Shown: positions 53,679 to 61,324 of the stretch, piece by piece
How positions within the stretch are numbered: the stretch's first letter is position 1
How the letters are laid out: the number at the start of each line of letters is the position of its first letter
Origin: G965230065 sp965230065
GTDB lineage: Bacteria > Bacteroidota > Bacteroidia > Cytophagales > Cyclobacteriaceae
Direction of reading: 5' to 3'
Length of the DNA stretch: 64,000 bases
NCBI GenBank assembly: GCA_965230065.1
Contig: OZ245942.1
Span: 2,170,001 to 2,234,000 of the forward strand
Program-made: the position numbers and the translations under genes
The notes under the pieces: model-generated
Database searches by the model: none
What the model was told of the DNA's origin: nothing
The model's input: only the letters and a program-made list of their open reading frames with translations

Positions 53679-54822
53679 AAATAGTAGCAATATTTTCTTC
53701 GGCAAACCCGGCGCTGGACGTCATGCCTTTCCCACCAATGCCTGTAAAAATGAAGATTTTGCCATCAATGCTGTGGGTAAAAATTTCCTGTGGGTGCTGG
53801 CTATAATACCCTGCCCAGCTTTTGGCAATTTTGTTTACTTCAAAAGTTACGATGCGTTGGGCTTCCTGCAAAATCAGGTCATTGATGTGTTGCTGAATAT
53901 CGTAGCCCAGGCTTTCCCAGGTAGCTGCGGGGGCATACTCATGGGAATCCCCAATGATGATGCTGCCATCGGTTGCCTGCTTAAACAATACGTGAATTCC
54001 CCACTTTTTCAGTTCAGTATAATGGTCAGGCGTATTTAATGAAGCAAAGGACGGACATTGGGAAAAAGACTCGTACCGCCGGATAGACAAGCCCGTCAGT
54101 ATATTGCCGGGCAGGGCAATTTCAGGCATCGGTAGGGTTCGCATCATCTGAAGTTTGCTCACCACCAGCCCACTTTGGCTAAATAGGTCAGGAAACAATA
54201 TACGAAATTCAGAGCCGTTACAGATGATGATTTTCTCAGCAGAAAATGTTTGTTCTTCCGAAGTTATAAGCCTGGTATTCTTATCCGTAGTTTCTATGGC
54301 ATTGGCTGTGCAAGCACTTTTGTATACGAAATTGGGAAATTTTTCCTGCATAAATGTCAGCAACCGGTGTATCATCATTTCAGGTGCTACACTGATTTCC
54401 TGAGGAAAATATAACCCTTCCAGCACATACGATGGGTTTAAAACAGGCCATTTTTTCAGGCACTGCTCTTTCGTCCAAAACTCACAAGCGTATCCCCGGG
54501 TGTCAAAAATCTCTTTTGCCTCATGCAACAGTTGCTGTTCCTCTTTGTCAGAAGCCAGGTAAATACTGCCGTTTTTCCGGCCTGAGAGGTCAAACTGTTC
54601 CTGGATTTCGTTGTAAATTTCCAAACTTCGGGCGCCATACCGAAACCACCGGCCTGCCATGCCCGAAGGTACTACCTGCCCAAAATTCCTGACCGTGGCC
54701 GATTGGGGGCGGCTGTCTTTTTCCGTTAATAGTACTTTCAATCCTTTTTGCAGGGCATGGTAGGCATGGAAAGTGCCCAAAACGCCTCCTCCTACTACAA
54801 TCAGGTCAAAATTTTTTTTCAT
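53671..54822 (-). CDS. TIGR03364-type FAD-dependent oxidoreductase
   Basis: The 383-residue protein begins with the FAD-binding dinucleotide fold (KNFDLIVVGGGVLGTFHAYHALQKG) and ends GKIFIFTGIGGKGMTSSAGFAEEN, as in DAO/glycine-oxidase-like enzymes of group TIGR03364, which occur in phosphonate gene clusters. It probably oxidises 2-aminoethylphosphonate or its N-methyl derivative to phosphonoacetaldehyde; this comes from family context, not from residues seen. It reads in the same direction as phnY and phnA but is separated from them by 270 bp of inverted repeats. Confidence 0.82.
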   Translation of the reverse strand: MKKNFDLIVVGGGVLGTFHAYHALQKGLKVLLTEKDSRPQSATVRNFGQVVPSGMAGRWFRYGARSLEIYNEIQEQFDLSGRKNGSIYLASDKEEQQLLHEAKEIFDTRGYACEFWTKEQCLKKWPVLNPSYVLEGLYFPQEISVAPEMMIHRLLTFMQEKFPNFVYKSACTANAIETTDKNTRLITSEEQTFSAEKIIICNGSEFRILFPDLFSQSGLVVSKLQMMRTLPMPEIALPGNILTGLSIRRYESFSQCPSFASLNTPDHYTELKKWGIHVLFKQATDGSIIIGDSHEYAPAATWESLGYDIQQHINDLILQEAQRIVTFEVNKIAKSWAGYYSQHPQEIFTHSIDGKIFIFTGIGGKGMTSSAGFAEENIATIFN

Positions 54823-54841
54823 TCTTGCAAATTAAAATTCC

Positions 54842-55075
54842 GGCCTGTGGGGACACCATAGCCGTCAGTTAATAATATTTCCCAAGGTTTGTGTCCTTAC
54901 AATTTTCGTGTGGGCTGTGCGGACACAGCCCACGGGGAAGGTTCATTGACCTGACAAAATTGTTAGCCTGACGGCTATGGTGGAGACACAGGCCGGGGTA
55001 ATTGTTTGTTCGACAGGCTGGGCGCCCCGGGCATCTTGCCTGTCGTGATACTAATTGAACAGGTGAGACGCCTGT
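54842..55075. repeat. Nested inverted-repeat cluster
   Basis: The gene-free interval 54823-55095 is filled with inverted repeats. A 27-nt outer pair (54842-54868 and 54968-54994) matches at 22 positions and encloses a GTGGGCTGTG-type hairpin; a second hairpin (55011-55017 with 55039-55045) and a third (ACAGG...CCTGT, 55059-55075) follow. It may stop or attenuate transcription from phnY into the oxidoreductase gene. Confidence 0.7.
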
Positions 55076-55095
55076 TGTACTTTGATTAACTATCA

Positions 55096-56562
55096 TTACC
55101 AAGGCAAAGAATAGGTTTTTACGTAACTGAAACATTTGATGGCTTCAATCACGCCTTCTTTTACACCAAGCCCGGAGTCTTTGATACCGCCAAAGGGTGA
55201 TTTCTCGATGCGGTATCCCGGCACCTCATTAATATTCACCGTGCCTACTTTCAGAGATTTCACAGCTTTAATGGCATGTTCCAGGTTGCGGGTAACCACC
55301 CCGGAAGCTAGTCCATAAGCTGTAGAATTCGTCAGTGCAATGGCATCGTCCAGGTCTTTTACTTTCATAATGGGTGCCAGTGGCCCAAAAGATTCACAGG
55401 TAATCATTTGCGCATCCCGTGGCACGTCGGTGATTACCGTGGGTGCCAGCAATGCGCCTTTTCTTTCCCCACCCAGCATCACTTTGGCGCCTTGTTTTAC
55501 GGCTTTCTGTACAACCTCCTCAAGATATTCCGCGGCCGGTTCATCAATCACCGTGCCTACCCGCGTAGATGAGTCAGCAGGGTCACCATAGGTATATTCT
55601 TTGGCAGCTTCTACAAAGCGTTCAGTAAATTCATCCAAAATGCTTTCCTGTGCTAAAATTCTTTTTACAGCTGTACATCTTTGCCCGGAATTTCGGAATG
55701 CGCCCTCGGTAGCCAGTTTAATGGCCAAATCCATATCGGCATCTTCCAGGACGATGAGTGCTGCATTTCCACCCAATTCTAGTACCAGTTTTTTGTAGCC
55801 AGCGGTACGGGAAATGGCTTTACCAACGGCTACACTTCCCGTAAAAGATACCAACTGCACTTGATCATCTTTCACCAGCGGAATGGCTACTTCTTCGGTT
55901 GGGCCTAGCAGCACACTCAGCATGTATGGTGGCAACCCGGCTTCATACAAAAGCTCAGCAAAACGGATGGCCGTTAGCGGTGTTTTCTCTGAAGGTTTCA
56001 GAATCAGGGGCGTACCGGCAGCAATGGCAGGTGCTACTTTATGCACTACCTGGTTCAGCGGGTGGTTGAATGGCGTAATGGCTACAGCCAGTTCCAGCGG
56101 CTCGCTGATGGTGTAAATCTTTCGGGCTTTTCCCTGGGGTGATATGTCGCAGGAATAAATTTCCCCATCATCATGCAGGGCTTCAATGGCTGCAAAAGTG
56201 AGTACATCGGTAGCTCGGCCAACTTCATACAGCGTTTCATTCATACAAAGCCCGGATTCTGCACAAATCAGGCGGGCAAACTCTTCTTTTCGCTCTTGCA
56301 ACAAGTGTTTGGCTTTCTCAAGAATTTGTGAGCGCTCGTATCGGGTTAACACTGTACCACCCTTTATCCCCACCTCAATGGCTTTTTTCACTTCTTTATT
56401 CCCAACTTCTGTTACAGTGCCTACCAACGATCCGTTGTACGGATTGGTAACTTCAAGAAGATGATCAGAGTACACTTTTTCACCTGCAACATAACTATGC
56501 AATGCCAGGGTATCAGTATTTTTCGCTACGCTTTCAGGTTTTGCCTTTGCTAATGTTTTCAT
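55096..56562 (-). CDS. phnY: Phosphonoacetaldehyde dehydrogenase
   Basis: The 488-residue protein is an aldehyde dehydrogenase: LELGGNAALIVLEDADMDLA holds the conserved Glu, GAFRNSGQRCTAVKRI the catalytic Cys, and GTVNINEVPGYRIEKSPFGGIKDSGLG the C-terminal signature. The subfamily call (oxidation of phosphonoacetaldehyde to phosphonoacetate with NAD+) rests on the adjacent phosphonoacetate hydrolase gene, which ends 11 bp upstream in the same operon, and on the sequence resemblance to PhnY-type enzymes. It works in the cytosol. A general succinate-semialdehyde-type enzyme is the alternative. Confidence 0.88.
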   Translation of the reverse strand: MKTLAKAKPESVAKNTDTLALHSYVAGEKVYSDHLLEVTNPYNGSLVGTVTEVGNKEVKKAIEVGIKGGTVLTRYERSQILEKAKHLLQERKEEFARLICAESGLCMNETLYEVGRATDVLTFAAIEALHDDGEIYSCDISPQGKARKIYTISEPLELAVAITPFNHPLNQVVHKVAPAIAAGTPLILKPSEKTPLTAIRFAELLYEAGLPPYMLSVLLGPTEEVAIPLVKDDQVQLVSFTGSVAVGKAISRTAGYKKLVLELGGNAALIVLEDADMDLAIKLATEGAFRNSGQRCTAVKRILAQESILDEFTERFVEAAKEYTYGDPADSSTRVGTVIDEPAAEYLEEVVQKAVKQGAKVMLGGERKGALLAPTVITDVPRDAQMITCESFGPLAPIMKVKDLDDAIALTNSTAYGLASGVVTRNLEHAIKAVKSLKVGTVNINEVPGYRIEKSPFGGIKDSGLGVKEGVIEAIKCFSYVKTYSLPW

Positions 56563-56573
56563 ATTTCAAATAT

Positions 56574-57815
56574 TTATTGCGTACCATTCAGGCAAAACTC
56601 AAAAATGTCAAAGTTTCTGGGGTCACCTGCCGCTTTTCTTTGATAGGTTGCATTTAAAGGATGGGAAATCACCATGGGCACCATTTCTTCATACCTGCCC
56701 CCATGCGAACGCAAACCTGAGTCCAGGGCAGATAGATCGTGGTGGGCCGGAGTCCTGCCCAATACAGTATCCCGGGCTGATAACACGATGAGGTCGCCAA
56801 TACGGTCTGCCGGTTGTTCTAAAAGATGTAATGCTGTGTCATGCCCATGCACTTCGGTAATGCCGGGCTGTTGCTGCAGCCATGCTTTGATTTTGGCCGC
56901 TTCAGCACCTTCGGGCAAGTGGATGGCTATGTAAGATCCCAATGCCCCATGGTGCTTCACGTAAGGGTCAGTAATCGGACAAATGATCCGGAAACCATCA
57001 CCAAATGCTTCGGTTAACAGGCTTTCCACATAAATTACCTTTGGGCTGCCATCCGGATTTTGTTTGGCATTCATACCATGATCGGCAGTAATGCCTACAA
57101 TGGCCCCTTGTTCTATCAATTTACCAAATTCAGCGTCAATAGCCTGGTAAAAATTCAGGGATTCGGGCGCTTCTGGCGCATATTTATGCTGCATATAATC
57201 GGTAAGGGAAAGATAGAGAAAATCAGCTTTCTTTTGTTTGAGCAAGGCTACTCCGGCCTTGAGTACAAACAGACTGGCTTCAGCACTGTACACCTTGGGT
57301 GTGCTCAAATCCAGGGTTGCCTGAATATCAGAAATACCATGCGTTTCTTCCTGTGCCTCATTGGCCTTTTCTGCCGAGAAAGCAATGCCTTCTAATTGAT
57401 ATGACAGAATATCCCTGAGTTTATCTTTAGCGGTTACAACGCCCACTTTCCGTCCGGCTTGGGCAGCGGCTGCCAGAATGGTAGGTGTTCTCAAATACTT
57501 TGAAGAATTCATCATTACTTCCTGGTCCAGGTCACGGTCATAGAAAAAGTTACCACAAATGCCATGTTGGGCAGGAGAAACGCCCGTAACGATGGAAGAA
57601 TTATTCACATTGGTAAAAGAAGGCAAAGCGCCACGCACCATGCCCCGGTAGCCATGAAAAGCCATTTGCTTCAGGTTGGGCATCTTATCATGTGCCAGGG
57701 CTACGTCCAGGTATTCATCCCCACAGCCGTCAAAGCATATGACTGCCACAGGCCGGGAAGGTAAGCGGTATGTTTTATCATTCACATGAAATGAATCATT
57801 GGTTTGGTTCATCAT
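56574..57815 (-). CDS. phnA: Phosphonoacetate hydrolase
   Basis: The start at 57815 (MMNQTNDSFHVNDKTYRLPSRP) gives 413 residues, the usual PhnA length; a longer frame to 57890 would run through the promoter element. The alkaline-phosphatase-superfamily zinc site is visible: CFDGCGDEYLD, the nucleophile Thr in FTNVNNSSIVTG, DYMQHKYAPE and GITADHGMN. It splits phosphonoacetate into acetate and phosphate in the cytosol. It leads the phnA-phnY operon and follows a regulatory element shared with the SusC and lyase operons. Confidence 0.93.
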   Translation of the reverse strand: MMNQTNDSFHVNDKTYRLPSRPVAVICFDGCGDEYLDVALAHDKMPNLKQMAFHGYRGMVRGALPSFTNVNNSSIVTGVSPAQHGICGNFFYDRDLDQEVMMNSSKYLRTPTILAAAAQAGRKVGVVTAKDKLRDILSYQLEGIAFSAEKANEAQEETHGISDIQATLDLSTPKVYSAEASLFVLKAGVALLKQKKADFLYLSLTDYMQHKYAPEAPESLNFYQAIDAEFGKLIEQGAIVGITADHGMNAKQNPDGSPKVIYVESLLTEAFGDGFRIICPITDPYVKHHGALGSYIAIHLPEGAEAAKIKAWLQQQPGITEVHGHDTALHLLEQPADRIGDLIVLSARDTVLGRTPAHHDLSALDSGLRSHGGRYEEMVPMVISHPLNATYQRKAAGDPRNFDIFEFCLNGTQ

Positions 57816-57840
57816 CAATTGTTTAGTCAGCGAAAAATTA

Positions 57841-57882
57841 TTGTTTAGTATATATAAAATAAGTTTAATATAAACATACAAC
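57841..57882 (-). promoter_or_regulatory. Phosphonate-regulon element, copy B (phnA)
   Basis: Read on the minus strand it is TTGTATGTTTATATTAAA, a 14-bp AT spacer and ACTAAACAATAA; boxes are 20 bp apart (57863-57872 and 57842-57852). A further box, GACTAAACAATTG, lies at 57816-57828 next to the start codon. The copy matches A and C in sequence and in orientation relative to the gene. The rest of 57891-58116 shows no convincing gene. Confidence 0.7.
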
Positions 57883-58116
57883 ATTTTCATAAAATTTGTT
57901 GCCTGTTTTCGCGATTTTTTGTGAAAAAGTACTTAAAAAAATTAAGAAAGAAAGGATTGAAGAGCTTGTCAACTATATGGTTGTTAGTCAACTATCTATC
58001 AACTACCTGAACCAATGTAATAGTAAGCTTTTGACCCGAATTACAACTTATAAAAAATGTAAAAAGAATAATGAGCCGGACGTTTATATGCTGCTTAGAT
58101 TATTGCAGGAAACAAA

Positions 58117-58689
58117 TCAGGTGAAAAAATAGAAAACGAGCATGAGGGCGTCTTCGTCACCAGGGTTTGAAAGTTTGTGGCCAATCCGCCCATCAAAAAA
58201 GAGGGAATCACCAGCATGGAGCACATATTTTTTCCGGCCAATGGTGTATTCTATGTTACCTTTCAGAAAATATTTGTATTCGTAGGCATCTGTTTTGATG
58301 GCATGTGCTCGTCGGGCACCTTTTTTTACTTCAAGGGTTACGATGTCTACCGGCTGGTCTTTGATATGGGTAGTGAGTATCCTTCGATACAAAAAGCCCT
58401 CTTCAGGCTCTTTTTCAAAAGATTTGTAACTACTGCCCCGCTTGATAACCACTTTGGGCTCATTATTCAGTTGGTCAATATCTTTGAAAAAATCATTGAG
58501 GTCAAGCTTTAATGCTTTGATAATTTTGAAGAGTACCGGAAGGGAAGGAATCGTGCGGTTGTTTTCAATTTGAGAGATGAGTCCTTTGCTTACGCCGGCA
58601 TCATCGGCAAGTTCTTGTACGGTAACGCCTTTCCGCTTGCGGTCATCCCTGATTTTCTGACTAATTTGAAAGAGAATGTGTTCTTCCAT
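58117..58689 (-). CDS. XRE-family regulator with C-terminal cupin domain
   Basis: The 190-residue protein has an N-terminal helix-turn-helix (about 12-65; KGVTVQELADDAGVSKGLISQIENNRTIPSLPVLFKI) and a C-terminal cupin (about 105-188; YKYFLKGNIEYTIGRKKYVLHAGDSLFFDGRIGHKLSNPG). Such regulators bind a small effector in the cupin barrel. Lying within the phosphonate genes, 300 bp before phnA on the same strand, it is the best candidate for binding the shared CTAAAC-box element and sensing a phosphonate intermediate. Confidence 0.9.
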   Translation of the reverse strand: MEEHILFQISQKIRDDRKRKGVTVQELADDAGVSKGLISQIENNRTIPSLPVLFKIIKALKLDLNDFFKDIDQLNNEPKVVIKRGSSYKSFEKEPEEGFLYRRILTTHIKDQPVDIVTLEVKKGARRAHAIKTDAYEYKYFLKGNIEYTIGRKKYVLHAGDSLFFDGRIGHKLSNPGDEDALMLVFYFFT

Positions 58690-58725
58690 GGAGTTTTAAT
58701 ATGTGTTTGTATTGAGTTGAACCTA

Positions 58726-59322
58726 TCACGATCTTGCAAACAACAATAGTTGTTCATAGTTTCCATTATCCGCTGCTTTTACCGCTTTCAAGTAAGTGCC
58801 TCGAGTGTCACCTTGATGCACTAAATCATCAGCGCCCCAACTGAATAAAGGCAATTTATAGAGTTGATTAATAATCACATCAGCCATTAATCGGCTATGG
58901 CGGCCGTTTCCGTTAGGAAAGCAATGAATACTTACAATTCTATGTTTGAACCGTATTGCTATTTCATCTGGAGAGAATGTTTTGTTCTGCACCCAAAAAT
59001 GAGCGTCATCACAGAGCATTTTTAAAGCTGATGGTATTTCCCATTTATCTACCCCTAAATTTTTATTCGTCTTTCTGAATTTTCCAGCCCATGCCCAAAC
59101 ATCACCATACATCCGCTTGTGCAGGTTACAAATAAATTTTTCAGTTAAAATTGTTTCTGCCTTTAAAGATTTACTGAGAACCCATTGTAAGGCATCTTCA
59201 ATATTTTGTTGTTCAAACTCATCCAACTCTCCTCGTGTGGCAATCGTCGGAATCAATAAACCTTCTTTTTCATCTTCATCTAATGGCGTTTGCCCATCAA
59301 TATATGCTAAGTCTAATCCCAT
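58726..59322 (-). CDS. Mobile mystery protein B (Fic family)
   Basis: The 198-residue protein is a Fic-domain protein matching mobile mystery protein B (TIGR02613): MYGDVWAWAGKFRKTNKNLGVD and the Fic loop HCFPNGNGRHSRLMAD near residues 134-149. The His, the Gly-Asn-Gly-Arg core and the second Arg are present, but the usual Asp/Glu is Asn. Its start overlaps the partner HTH gene by 10 nt. Together they resemble a toxin-antitoxin-like module often seen on mobile or accessory DNA. Whether it AMPylates a target is unknown. Confidence 0.88.
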   Translation of the reverse strand: MGLDLAYIDGQTPLDEDEKEGLLIPTIATRGELDEFEQQNIEDALQWVLSKSLKAETILTEKFICNLHKRMYGDVWAWAGKFRKTNKNLGVDKWEIPSALKMLCDDAHFWVQNKTFSPDEIAIRFKHRIVSIHCFPNGNGRHSRLMADVIINQLYKLPLFSWGADDLVHQGDTRGTYLKAVKAADNGNYEQLLLFARS

Positions 59323-59771
59323 AAAGCTTTAGGAAGTTCCTGCTTGATTATGATGGTTCGTTCTTCAATTGCCTTTTTTATACGCTGTCTGGTATTTTCC
59401 TGGTCTTCAAGCTTCATTGTATTGGAAGTTCGGGAAACTATTTTTTCAGCCAGTGAACGGGCTTTATTTTCTATATATTTTTCCAGCGACCCTTCTTTAG
59501 GAACAAAACCGTACACGAGCTCCATATCCAAAGCTTTTGCTGTTTCTCTCAGTGACCTAAGCGTTATTGCGCCTTCTTGTTCCCGTACTTCAATCTCCCG
59601 AACGCTTTGTTTAGTCATTGAGAGTTTGTTTGCCAATTGTTGCAATGACATTCCTAATGCCAATCGAGTGGTTTTAATCCATCCTGTAGGAGGGTTGGGC
59701 AATTTGCGTGTAGGCGAAAACAGCCTTATTCTTGACTCAAGTTGTTCTATTTGAAGTTTCTTCCTGTCCAT
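59313..59771 (-). CDS. Mobile mystery protein A (HTH regulator)
   Basis: The 152-residue protein matches mobile mystery protein A (TIGR02612). A helix-turn-helix lies at about 28-80 (GWIKTTRLALGMSLQQLANKLSMTKQSVREIEVREQEGAITLRSLRETAKALDMELVYGFVP) and a basic, helical C-terminus follows. It is the partner and probable repressor of the downstream Fic gene, with which it overlaps by 10 nt. Four phased repeats directly upstream are its likely operator. Confidence 0.88.
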   Translation of the reverse strand: MDRKKLQIEQLESRIRLFSPTRKLPNPPTGWIKTTRLALGMSLQQLANKLSMTKQSVREIEVREQEGAITLRSLRETAKALDMELVYGFVPKEGSLEKYIENKARSLAEKIVSRTSNTMKLEDQENTRQRIKKAIEERTIIIKQELPKALWD

Positions 59772-59775
59772 TCGT

Positions 59776-59890
59776 TAGGTTATAACCTGACATACATTTA
59801 ACAAAAGTAAGGCATAAGGCTGACAAAAACAATAATAAAGTCAATACATAGCCTGACTAATACAATCAAAAAGTAAGGCTTAAACCTGAC
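59776..59890 (-). promoter_or_regulatory. Four operator-like repeats at 33-bp spacing
   Basis: Sites ending in CTGAC finish at 59791, 59824, 59857 and 59890, exactly 33 bp apart (about three helical turns). Forms are TAGGTTATAACCTGAC, AAGGCATAAGGCTGAC, a half site ATAGCCTGAC, and AAGGCTTAAACCTGAC. The first contains the perfect palindrome AGGTTATAACCT. A further AAGCCTGAT lies at 59902-59910, out of phase. Confidence 0.8.
59802..59832 (-). promoter_or_regulatory. Bacteroidota-type promoter of the mystery A/B module
   Basis: On the minus strand TTG (59832-59830), a 20-bp spacer and TACTTTTG (59809-59802) fit the TTG / TAnnTTTG consensus. Repeat 2 of the operator lies inside the spacer, so bound repressor would block polymerase. 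The start codon is 31 bp downstream. Confidence 0.6.
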
Positions 59891-59909
59891 GAAAAGTAAA
59901 TAAGCCTGA

Positions 59910-61292
59910 TTAGTAGTGATTGCTCTCCACCTCCCCAATACACTCTTCCAGCACCTGCAATACCTTATCCATCTCAGCTTTTGTCAAGGTTAAAGAAGGG
60001 CGTAAGGTAATAATATTTCCTTCAATGATTTTAAAAGCCACTCCTTTTTCAAATGCCCTGAACATGATAATTTCGGCTTCTTCAATGGCCCTTTCTTTGG
60101 TTTTTTGGTTGGTGACCAAATCAATGCCCAGGTGAAAACCGGTGCCGGCAATATTCCCAATCAGTGGGTGTCTTTCTTTCATGGCATTCAGTTGCTCAAG
60201 GGCATATTCGCCCAATGCAGCCGCATGTGTCACCAGGTTTTCCTGCTCAATATATTCAATTTCGGCCAGTCCTGCCGTAGCACAGAGTGCATTTTTTTCG
60301 TGGGTATAGTGCCCGACAGACCGATGCTGGAGGGTGTTGTATTCATCTTTCGTAACAATGCCCGCAAAAGGAACCAATCCACCACCCAAAGATTTGCCCA
60401 GCACCAGCACATCGGGTGTTACGAAATGCTCGCAGGCAAACATTTTTCCGGTACGGCCGAAGCCTTCTATAATTTCATCAAAAATGAGCAATGCACCGTA
60501 TTTTTTACACAATGCCTGTACTCCTTCCCAATACCTTTTGCTGGGTACGACGGGTGTGGCAGAAATAGGCTCACCGATGATGGCCGCTACATCCGGTTCC
60601 CTTCTCAAAATTACTTCAATTTGTCGGATACATTCGTTGTCCACATCTTCTTCCCTGGTAAATTTCCAGGGATTGCGGTAATAATTGGGAAATTCTACAT
60701 GATACGCCCCGGGCACCATTGGGCCGTTTCCGCCCTTAAAGTGTTCCTCCCCACTTACGCTGGCAGCGCCGAATGTAGTGCCGTGATAGGAATCCCAGTA
60801 AGAAATGGTTTTGAAGTTGCCAGTAATTTGTTTGGCAAGGGTAATCGCCATCTCGATGGCTTCTGAACCACCAGGGCAAAATAAAGAACGGGACAAGCCT
60901 TCCGGGGTGATTTCGGCCAGTTTTTTGGCCAATTGTATGGCAGGGATATTCGTATATCTTCTTGGACAAAAAGTCATTTTTTCGTCCATTGCCTTTTTTA
61001 CAGCTTTAATGATATACGGATTGTTGAACCCGGCATTATGCACACCATTGCCATGCATGTCCAGGTATTTTTTTCCGTTCAAATCCTCAATAGAAGCGCG
61101 TTCGGCACTTTTCAGTACGTTTAAGACGGGAGTAGATAAGCTCTGGTGCAGAAAATACTTTTTATCTTCTTCGAACCATGCTTCCGTTTCGCCGGTGATG
61201 TTTTCTATCCAGAATTTTTTTCTGTTTTCGGTAGTATTGATATCGCCTTGTTCCCGGTCAGAGAATTTAGCATTTGAAGGAGTAGTTGCCAT
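59910..61292 (-). CDS. Class III aminotransferase, probable 2-aminoethylphosphonate transaminase
   Basis: The start at 61292 (MATTPSNAKFSD) gives 460 residues and avoids overlap with the upstream gene. PLP-fold class III motifs are LFCPGGSEAIEMAI, LIFDEIIEGFGRTGKMF (Asp contacts the PLP nitrogen) and VLGKSLGGGLVPFAG with the PLP Lys. It follows the PbfA-like gene by 32 bp in the same operon. Conversion of 2-aminoethylphosphonate to phosphonoacetaldehyde is inferred from the operon; another lyase activity is possible, since the two paralogues are related. Confidence 0.8.
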   Translation of the reverse strand: MATTPSNAKFSDREQGDINTTENRKKFWIENITGETEAWFEEDKKYFLHQSLSTPVLNVLKSAERASIEDLNGKKYLDMHGNGVHNAGFNNPYIIKAVKKAMDEKMTFCPRRYTNIPAIQLAKKLAEITPEGLSRSLFCPGGSEAIEMAITLAKQITGNFKTISYWDSYHGTTFGAASVSGEEHFKGGNGPMVPGAYHVEFPNYYRNPWKFTREEDVDNECIRQIEVILRREPDVAAIIGEPISATPVVPSKRYWEGVQALCKKYGALLIFDEIIEGFGRTGKMFACEHFVTPDVLVLGKSLGGGLVPFAGIVTKDEYNTLQHRSVGHYTHEKNALCATAGLAEIEYIEQENLVTHAAALGEYALEQLNAMKERHPLIGNIAGTGFHLGIDLVTNQKTKERAIEEAEIIMFRAFEKGVAFKIIEGNIITLRPSLTLTKAEMDKVLQVLEECIGEVESNHY

Positions 61293-61324
61293 TATTTTAT
61301 TAGCAATTAGACAGTTAAAAATCT

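Noticed and set aside
57816..57890. Longer N-terminus for PhnA
   Set aside because: The extension would read through the conserved CTAAAC-box element and is not typical of the family.
57896..58132. Plus-strand frame of 78 codons between phnA and the XRE-cupin gene
   Set aside because: The composition is lysine- and asparagine-rich without recognisable features, and it overlaps the end of the regulator gene on the other strand; it looks like chance in AT-rich DNA.
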